Assembly: GCF_013369335.1 (NCBI RefSeq)
Contig: NZ_SZQJ01000005.1
Coordinates: 558,001 to 622,000 of the forward strand
Length of the DNA stretch: 64,000 nucleotides
Reading direction: 5' to 3'
From: Vibrio sp. JPW-9-11-11
Lineage (GTDB): Bacteria > Pseudomonadota > Gammaproteobacteria > Enterobacterales > Vibrionaceae
Shown here one piece after another: positions 58,421 through 64,000 of this stretch. The first letter of the stretch is position 1, and every line of letters begins with the position of its first letter. Under the pieces are notes generated by a model that had not been told where the DNA came from, did no database searches, and saw nothing but the letters and a program-made list of their open reading frames with translations. The position numbers and the translations under genes are program-made.

Positions 58421-59593
58421 ATGGCAGTTCATGTTGGCATTATCGACCAAGATCCTATTCGCTTGGTAACGCCACTGCTTGATAACCGCACGATCAGCAA
58501 TCACATTGTTTTTATCGGCGTCGAATCTCAGCAAGATATGTATCAACGCCTTCACAGCGTATTGGCGAAAAGAAACATCACCTCTGAGTTTTTCGAAATA
58601 CCTAACGTCGCCACCACATCCAAAATTAAGCAAGCCATCTACACTCTCGCTGAGGATCTCAAAACCCGCGGCGAAGAGGTCAAACTCAATGCCAGCTGCG
58701 GTCTTCGCCATCGCCTACTTTCTGTGTATGAGATTTTCCGCAGCTATCACTGGCCAATTTTTGTTGTCGAGCCAAGCAGCGACCGCCTTTGTTGGCTTTA
58801 CCCTGACGGCCATGAAGATACACAAGTTCAAGACCGAATCACCATCGACGAATACTTAACTGTGTTTGGTGCACGCGGCGAGTTCAGTGATCACCAGTTA
58901 CCTCCGCTTCTCGATCAAAAACTCTATGAACTGGGCGAACGATGGGCAAGCAATGCACTCGAACTAGGGCCAGGTCTGGCGACGCTTAACTACTTGGCGA
59001 CGACTTGCCGTAAAGAGCAGCGTTTGGATGTCGCCTTATCAGAGAAGCAACAAGGTTACCGAGAGCTCAATATTCTCCTGAACGACTTAGTCGAAACCGA
59101 CATTGCCACCTACCAAGACGGCGTCCTGACTTTTGCCAATGAGGACGCCCGCAGGTTTTCAAACGGTGAATGGCTCGAAACCTTGGTTCATAGTACGGTG
59201 CGACAAATTCAACAAGATATGCCAACCATTCAAGATCGATCACTCAACGTGCAGGTTTATCGTCAACTCGGTGACCGTGAAGTGCGCAACGAGCTTGATG
59301 TCGCTTCGGTAGTCAACAATAAGCTGCACATCATCGAGTGTAAGACCAAAGGCATGCGCGACGATGGCGATGACACTCTGTATAAGCTCGAATCGCTGAG
59401 AGACCTGTTAGGCGGACTGCAAGCACGAGCCATGCTGGTGAGCTTCCGCCCTCTGCGCCACAACGACATAACACGTGCTGAAGACCTCGGACTGGCGCTG
59501 ATTGGTCCTGATGAACTTAAAGACCTCAAACGCCACCTTACACTATGGTTTAAAGAGGCTGGAGGCAGCGACGACGAGTGTGCCGACTGCTAA
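58421..59593 (+). CDS. DUF1887 CARF-domain nuclease, stand-alone
   Basis: 390 residues. N-terminal CARF-type Rossmann domain (about 1-145): VHVGIIDQDPIRLVTPLL and a ligand loop VKLNASCGLRHRLL at 88-100. A winged-helix-like middle (about 160-245) leads to a C-terminal PD-(D/E)xK nuclease: Glu253 in GEWLETLV, Asp293 in RNELDVASV, and Glu306/Lys308 in IIECKTK. This is the VC1899/Card1 architecture, in which a cyclic oligoadenylate bound to CARF triggers nucleic acid cleavage. The loop differs from the usual TGGTK, and there are no cas genes in the window, so the activator is unclear. It lies between a chemoreceptor and fadR, with its own terminator. Confidence 0.88.
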   Translation: MAVHVGIIDQDPIRLVTPLLDNRTISNHIVFIGVESQQDMYQRLHSVLAKRNITSEFFEIPNVATTSKIKQAIYTLAEDLKTRGEEVKLNASCGLRHRLLSVYEIFRSYHWPIFVVEPSSDRLCWLYPDGHEDTQVQDRITIDEYLTVFGARGEFSDHQLPPLLDQKLYELGERWASNALELGPGLATLNYLATTCRKEQRLDVALSEKQQGYRELNILLNDLVETDIATYQDGVLTFANEDARRFSNGEWLETLVHSTVRQIQQDMPTIQDRSLNVQVYRQLGDREVRNELDVASVVNNKLHIIECKTKGMRDDGDDTLYKLESLRDLLGGLQARAMLVSFRPLRHNDITRAEDLGLALIGPDELKDLKRHLTLWFKEAGGSDDECADC

Positions 59594-59622
59594 CAGCGAT
59601 TGTTTATCGATTCTAAACCAAC

Positions 59623-59650
59623 AAAAAAACCGCCCGAAGGCGGTTTTTTA
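59623..59650 (+). terminator. Rho-independent terminator of the DUF1887 gene
   Basis: Stem ACCGCC with GGCGGT around CGAA, flanked by A and T runs. Confidence 0.92.
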
Positions 59651-59662
59651 ATTTTGCTAATG

Positions 59663-59844
59663 TTATACCAAACAGCATAAATATCTGGTCATTCTTACTG
59701 GTTAAAATCGCTGATAGCAGCGTTATAGCTCTGTTTTCAAGGAATGGTGTAGCTAGGTCAACTAGATAGCTGCAATCTATGCCTTGCTCTCAGCGATTTA
59801 TCCTGCGCAATTATCTGATCAGCTATTTATCCCGTTTGGTATTA
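59663..59844. mobile_element. MITE-like element with long imperfect terminal inverted repeats
   Basis: Outer ends are TACCAAAC (59666-59673) and GTTTGGTA (59834-59841). The first 26 bases of each arm match at 22 positions, and further in AATCGCTGA(T/G)AGCA is shared at 13 of 14. The arms bracket about 70 bases of unique centre. TTA stands on both outer sides (59663-59665, 59842-59844), a likely 3-bp target duplication. No coding capacity. The right TTA is also the fadR stop codon on the minus strand. Confidence 0.75.
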
Positions 59845-60681
59845 GCTGTCATCTTCAGTAAAGTTCGTTGGCAAGGTCGTTTTCATCTGATTCCAGATTT
59901 GCGCACTCTCGATGCCATAGTGACGAACAACCACCAAGATCTGCTCTCGATTACCAGTCTGGCACACTTCTAACAAGTCTCGATAGAAGGTCAACGCCAA
60001 CTGACGAGCTTCTGGGTTTGAGAAGTAATAGCTTCCTACGCGATCGTATAGCTTTTTCAGGCCATTGAAAATCAAGCCGTAAATTTGATTACCGGAATGG
60101 AAAGCCAAGCGTTGGAACAGCATGTAATCGTAGTAGTTAAACGTTTTCGCAACCAATGCAGCTTGTCGCTTCGCTTCATCCTTCTCGCCATCGTCTTTAA
60201 TATGCTGACGAATTTTGTCGGCGTAGGGAGAGGTTTCCATAAACTGGTCCCAAGAGTCAGCTTTGATCAGCGCCTCACAGGACTCGATCACGTTGGAAAT
60301 GGTTTTTTCCGCTGCGTCTTTGTTGGCTTTAAACGCATAGCGCATAAAAATCGGGCTGATGTTAGTGCGTGCCGCAAGCAAATCTTCAACAATAGAGGTG
60401 GCATTGTCGGCATCTAATGTCATTAGCGTATCAAGGATATGCAAACCTGACGTTTCCATAAACTGATTTACACGGGTTGGTTTGCCATGCTGAATCGTCA
60501 ACCACCCATCACGAGCAAGTCGCTGTAGCACTTCGCGCAGTGTGGTGCGTGTCACGCCGATGAGTTCAGAAAGCTCACGTTCTGCTGGTAAAATAGAACC
60601 CGGAGGGAAACGCCCTTTCCAAATGCTTTCAATAATGTACTTTTCAGCGAATCCTGCAGGGCTCTTTGCCTTAATGACCAT
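59842..60681 (-). CDS. fadR: Fatty acid regulator FadR (Vibrio type)
   Basis: 279 residues. N-terminal GntR winged helix ([20 protein letters not shown]) and C-terminal acyl-CoA-binding domain. E. coli FadR has 239 residues; the extra 40 or so fall around residues 138-177 ([20 protein letters not shown]), the Vibrio insertion known to add a second ligand site. FadR represses beta-oxidation genes and activates fatty acid synthesis genes. Its stop TAA abuts the MITE-like element. It is divergent from nhaB. Confidence 0.95.
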   Translation of the reverse strand: MVIKAKSPAGFAEKYIIESIWKGRFPPGSILPAERELSELIGVTRTTLREVLQRLARDGWLTIQHGKPTRVNQFMETSGLHILDTLMTLDADNATSIVEDLLAARTNISPIFMRYAFKANKDAAEKTISNVIESCEALIKADSWDQFMETSPYADKIRQHIKDDGEKDEAKRQAALVAKTFNYYDYMLFQRLAFHSGNQIYGLIFNGLKKLYDRVGSYYFSNPEARQLALTFYRDLLEVCQTGNREQILVVVRHYGIESAQIWNQMKTTLPTNFTEDDS

Positions 60682-60724
60682 TTATGTATTATCCAAACTT
60701 GTCTTTATGGGTCCAATGCAACTC

Positions 60725-60730
60725 ATCATA
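60725..60730 (-). promoter_or_regulatory. Candidate fadR promoter -10 (extended)
   Basis: On the minus strand TGGTATGAT is an extended -10 (TG-N-TATGAT), placing the start of transcription about 35-40 bases before fadR. No strong -35 is needed or seen. Confidence 0.45.
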
Positions 60731-61107
60731 CCACTAGTTATTGGATATCGAAAACTGTCGGACAGTAAACGTGGCGCAAAACCACAATAGAGTGAAAGCT
60801 CTAACTTTTCACGGATTTATTAGCTGTACATTCGATGAATAGACCAAGTTATTTGCCATTTTAACAAGTTGTAAACACCTCTACCCCCCGTAAAGCTTAC
60901 CCTCAAGAGTGAAATGTTAGATTGAAAAAATGCAAACTAACTCTCCATTTCCATTCAGAATTATCACATATTCTTTCTTATTCTTTATCTTCACCACTTT
61001 ACTTGCACTAACGCCCACTTTTAACAACTATTAGTCTTGTTTAACGCCACTTTGATCGCGTTTTTAAACAAAAATTAGCGTTCAGAATCGCTATTCTAAT
61101 TTTCTAA
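60731..61107. other. AT-rich divergent spacer between fadR and nhaB promoters
   Basis: About 380 AT-rich bases upstream of both candidate promoters. I see no gene and no clear FadR operator or other motif. Confidence 0.5.
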
Positions 61108-61135
61108 TTGACTAAATTTTGTTGGAGAGTAGAGT
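61108..61135 (+). promoter_or_regulatory. Candidate nhaB promoter
   Basis: TTGACT (61108-61113), 16-base spacer, TAGAGT (61130-61135). It implies a leader of about 210 bases before nhaB. Confidence 0.45.
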
Positions 61136-61141
61136 GGCGAC

Positions 61142-61350
61142 CGAAGTAAGGAGTGCTTGTCTTTCTCAGGGAGTGACTTGGCAAGACCACATGGTTGTGA
61201 ACAGAATGTTGTTTTTCTAAGTCACTGTTGCATCGGGTTCATTTTCGACGCAAAAACGTCTCTCGTTTTTTCTATTTGTCTCTCAATGCCCGACAATGGA
61301 TACAAGCATGCGTAGTGTCTATCTATAACAACATTAAGAGTATCTAAATC
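61142..61350 (+). ncRNA. Candidate structured nhaB leader
   Basis: AGTGACTT (61172-61179) pairs perfectly with AAGTCACT (61219-61226) around a 39-base loop. A short GACG/CGTC hairpin and T run (61247-61271) follow. The loop also contains a 9-codon frame, ATG at 61191 to TAA at 61220, without a good ribosome site. No known riboswitch core was recognised. Confidence 0.35.
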
Positions 61351-62940
61351 ATGCCGATGTCACTCGGAAACGCTTTTATTAAGAACTTTCTTGGTAAAGC
61401 CCCAGATTGGTACAAAGTTGCCATCGTTTCATTTCTTGTTATCAACCCCATTGTTTTCTTTCTGATTGACCCATTTGCTGCGGGTTGGCTGCTGGTCGCT
61501 GAGTTCATTTTTACACTTGCAATGGCCCTCAAATGTTACCCACTGCAACCAGGCGGCTTGCTGGCGATTGAAGCCATAGCCATTGGCATGACCAGTGCAG
61601 ATCAAGTTAAGCACGAACTGGTCGCTAACATCGAAGTGTTGTTGCTACTGGTGTTTATGGTCGCAGGTATCTACTTCATGAAGCAGCTATTGCTGTTCAT
61701 TTTTACCAAAATCCTGCTTGGTATTCGTTCAAAAAGCATGCTGTCGCTCGCTTTCTGCTTTGCTGCAGCGTTCCTTTCTGCCTTCTTAGACGCGTTAACC
61801 GTGATTGCTGTTGTCATCAGTGTCGCTGTTGGCTTCTATGCGATCTACCATAAAGTGGCTTCAGGTCAGGGCCCTCACGCAGCCCATGATCACACTCAAG
61901 ACGACCACCTTTCTGAGTTAACACGCGATGACTTAGAGAACTACCGAGCATTTTTGCGTTCACTTCTGATGCATGCGGGTGTGGGTACGGCACTAGGCGG
62001 GGTAATGACCATGGTTGGTGAGCCTCAAAACCTGATCATTGCCGACCAAGCAGGCTGGCAGTTTGGCGAATTTATTGTGCGCATGCTACCTGTTACCGCC
62101 CCTGTATTTGTGTTTGGCCTGATGACCTGTGTGCTAGTAGAAAAGCTCAAAGTGTTTGGCTACGGCGCGCGCCTACCCGACAATGTTCGCCAAATCTTAG
62201 TTGACTTCGACAACGAAGAGCGTAAAAACCGCACTAACCAAGACGTCGCCAAACTTTGGGTTCAAGGCATTATTGCCGTTTGGCTTATCGTGGGTCTCGC
62301 ACTTCACCTTGCGGCTGTCGGTCTTATTGGTTTGTCGGTGATTATTCTTGCGACCTCATTCACCGGTATTATAGAAGAGCACTCTTTAGGTAAAGCATTT
62401 GAAGAGGCATTGCCGTTTACTGCCCTACTTGCCGTTTTCTTCTCGATTGTGGCTGTGATCATCGACCAAGAACTGTTCAAACCTGTTATCGACATGGTGC
62501 TTAATGTCGAAGATAGTGGCACTCAGTTGGCCCTGTTCTATGTTGCAAATGGTCTGCTTTCAATGGTTTCTGATAACGTATTTGTCGGAACCGTTTACAT
62601 AAATGAAGTCAAAACAGCCTTGATCGAAGGCCAAATCACCCGCGACCAATTCGACTTACTCGCTGTTGCTATCAACACAGGTACTAACCTACCATCTGTT
62701 GCGACACCTAACGGTCAAGCCGCTTTCCTCTTCTTGCTGACATCGGCATTGGCACCATTAATTAGGCTCTCTTACGGACGTATGGTGGTGATGGCGCTGC
62801 CATACACGGTTGTGCTCGCACTGGTAGGTCTAACCGGCATTGTATTCTTTGTGGAGCCCATGACCGCATGGTTTTATGACTTGGGTTGGATTGCACACCA
62901 TAGCGGTGAGGTCACTCATGCTCTCTCTAGCGGCCATTAA
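61351..62940 (+). CDS. nhaB: Na+/H+ antiporter NhaB
   Basis: 529 residues, usual length, about 12 membrane helices ([20 protein letters not shown] at the start). Conserved [20 protein letters not shown] and [18 protein letters not shown] are NhaB signatures. It exchanges Na+ for H+ at the inner membrane, important for a marine organism. It stands alone behind a long leader and ends at a terminator before dsbB. Confidence 0.96.
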   Translation: MPMSLGNAFIKNFLGKAPDWYKVAIVSFLVINPIVFFLIDPFAAGWLLVAEFIFTLAMALKCYPLQPGGLLAIEAIAIGMTSADQVKHELVANIEVLLLLVFMVAGIYFMKQLLLFIFTKILLGIRSKSMLSLAFCFAAAFLSAFLDALTVIAVVISVAVGFYAIYHKVASGQGPHAAHDHTQDDHLSELTRDDLENYRAFLRSLLMHAGVGTALGGVMTMVGEPQNLIIADQAGWQFGEFIVRMLPVTAPVFVFGLMTCVLVEKLKVFGYGARLPDNVRQILVDFDNEERKNRTNQDVAKLWVQGIIAVWLIVGLALHLAAVGLIGLSVIILATSFTGIIEEHSLGKAFEEALPFTALLAVFFSIVAVIIDQELFKPVIDMVLNVEDSGTQLALFYVANGLLSMVSDNVFVGTVYINEVKTALIEGQITRDQFDLLAVAINTGTNLPSVATPNGQAAFLFLLTSALAPLIRLSYGRMVVMALPYTVVLALVGLTGIVFFVEPMTAWFYDLGWIAHHSGEVTHALSSGH

Positions 62941-62987
62941 TCGCTAAAAATCTAAAGTTTTTGTTGCTCACGAAACTTTTCCACGCT

Positions 62988-63017
62988 AAAAAGCTCTGAT
63001 TACTCAGAGCTTTTTTA
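62988..63017 (+). terminator. Rho-independent terminator of nhaB
   Basis: Stem AAGCTCTGA (62991-62999) with TCAGAGCTT (63004-63012), loop TTAC, T run. Confidence 0.9.
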
Positions 63018-63035
63018 TTACTACAGGGAATCAGT

Positions 63036-63557
63036 GTGAACATTCTTTTCACTCTCAACTCATTTTCAAAAGGACGCCTATCTTGGGCGTTACTTCTGCT
63101 GTTCGTGGTTTTCTTCGAGGCGTGTGCGCTCTTCTTTCAACATGTGATGATGCTGTCACCCTGTGTCATGTGTATCTACGAGCGTGTAGCCATGCTTGGC
63201 ATTGGCGGCGCTGCGCTTGTCGGACTTATTGCACCACAAAGCCCAATCTTCCGTTGGCTTGGTCTTGGGTTATGGGGAGCGAGCGCTTATAAAGGTCTAG
63301 CCTTATCAATGCAGCACGTTGACTATCAGTTTAATCCGTCGCCTTTTGCTACATGCGATCTATTTGTTACATTCCCTGATTGGGCCCCTTTGAACCAATG
63401 GGCACCTTGGATGTTTGAAGCCTATGGCGACTGCAGCAAAGTGGTATGGCAGTTTTTAACTCTGTCTATGCCACAATGGCTAGTCGTGATTTTTGCAGGC
63501 AACCTAGCGGTATTGGCTGTGATTGTTTTGGCACAGTTTGTCAAACAGCAAAAATAG
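63036..63557 (+). CDS. dsbB: Disulfide bond formation protein DsbB
   Basis: 173 residues from a GTG start with CAGGGAA 8-9 bases upstream. Four membrane helices; first periplasmic cysteine pair in MLSPCVMCIYERVAM (CVMC), second in SPFATCDLF and EAYGDCSKVV. DsbB re-oxidises DsbA and hands electrons to quinone. The last base of its TAG stop is the first base of a 23-copy heptamer repeat. Confidence 0.95.
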   Translation: MNILFTLNSFSKGRLSWALLLLFVVFFEACALFFQHVMMLSPCVMCIYERVAMLGIGGAALVGLIAPQSPIFRWLGLGLWGASAYKGLALSMQHVDYQFNPSPFATCDLFVTFPDWAPLNQWAPWMFEAYGDCSKVVWQFLTLSMPQWLVVIFAGNLAVLAVIVLAQFVKQQK

Positions 63558-63720
63558 AAGCGAGAAGCGAGAAGCGAGAAGCGAGAAGCGAGAAGCGAGA
63601 AGCGAGAAGCGAGAAGCGAGAAGCGAGAAGCGAGAAGCGAGAAGCGAGAAGCGAGAAGCGAGAAGCGAGAAGCGAGAAGCGAGAAGCGAGAAGCGAGAAG
63701 CGAGAAGCGAGAAGCGAGAA
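63557..63720. repeat. Tandem repeat, 23 copies of GAAGCGA
   Basis: 63557-63717 is 161 bases, exactly 23 perfect copies of the heptamer GAAGCGA, followed by a partial GAA. It begins on the last base of the dsbB stop and ends just before the dsbB terminator, so it is transcribed as 3' untranslated RNA. Neither strand contains a stop codon in any frame, which creates spurious open frames. Confidence 0.97.
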
Positions 63721-63727
63721 ATTATTT

Positions 63728-63758
63728 AGGGTTGGCACAATGTGTCAACCCTTTTTTT
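63728..63758 (+). terminator. Rho-independent terminator of dsbB
   Basis: GGGTTGGCAC (63729-63738) pairs with GTGTCAACCC (63742-63751), one G-U pair, 3-base loop, then a long T run. Confidence 0.9.
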
Positions 63759-63778
63759 CTGGCACGCAGGCCATCTCG

Positions 63779-64000
<222 letters not shown>

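Noticed and set aside
60542..60790. 82-residue plus-strand frame antisense to the fadR start
   Set aside because: It mirrors the conserved fadR HTH coding region and its promoter.
61191..61220. 9-codon leader peptide before nhaB as a coding feature
   Set aside because: No Shine-Dalgarno within range; a frame this short is expected by chance.
63523..63738. Open frames across the heptamer array on both strands
   Set aside because: They are products of a stop-free 7-bp repeat; no ribosome site, and the + frame overlaps dsbB out of register.

Overview
The window is ordinary chromosomal backbone of a marine gammaproteobacterium, almost certainly a Vibrio. Pointers to Vibrio are the 279-residue FadR (longer than the E. 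coli form because of an internal insertion), the PanP aspartate decarboxylase, CsiV, a DUF3360 permease, a PlzB-like PilZ gene between lolCDE and mfd, a DUF1887 CARF-nuclease, three chemoreceptors, and a gene order that runs in blocks as I remember chromosome 1 of V. cholerae. I see no prophage, integron, CRISPR array, rRNA or tRNA. About 53 protein genes are supported, two of them cut by the window edges and one apparently broken.

Layout. 1-9.0 kb: the end of a DUF945 gene, a kinase/response-regulator pair, a small barrel-like envelope protein, a disrupted tfoY, an HDOD protein, the lysine exporter lysO, a small secreted protein and panP (beta-alanine supply). 9.3-13.9 kb: the sugar-phosphate regulator hexR, an iron alcohol dehydrogenase, grxA and a YbjL-type transporter. 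13.9-17.2 kb: an arginine/basic amino acid ABC importer (artPJQM order) with a candidate tandem ArgR operator. 17.7-27.3 kb: a DUF3360 permease, pflB and pflA (anaerobic pyruvate cleavage) with an lpxR-like lipid A deacylase and a chemoreceptor between them, a lone CbiM-like membrane protein and yfbU. 27.3-34.6 kb: a dCache chemoreceptor and the stress operon prkA-yeaH-ycgB.

34.6-44.4 kb is an envelope block: kdsB, a Trm112-like protein, lpxK, msbA and comEC in one direction, a DUF2062 protein facing away, then lolCDE for lipoprotein release. 44.5-56.1 kb: plzB, mfd, csiV, a GNAT acetyltransferase, ndh with a consensus FNR box, ycfP, thiK, lpoB, ycfL, a COG3014 lipoprotein and hinT. LpoB and CsiV both belong to peptidoglycan-synthase control. 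56.2-64 kb: a third chemoreceptor, the DUF1887 CARF-nuclease, fadR, nhaB with a long leader, dsbB and the 3' end of ftsK.

The most notable observations are: an in-frame TAG at codon 3 of tfoY; a stand-alone CARF/PD-(D/E)xK nuclease with no cas genes nearby; a roughly 180-bp MITE-like element whose TTA duplication coincides with the fadR stop codon; a 23-copy 7-bp tandem repeat starting on the last base of the dsbB stop codon; a long leader before nhaB; a GC-rich hairpin in the ndh leader; and a pseudo-receiver domain (Asp replaced by Ser) in the 540-2492 kinase beside an intact receiver paralogue.
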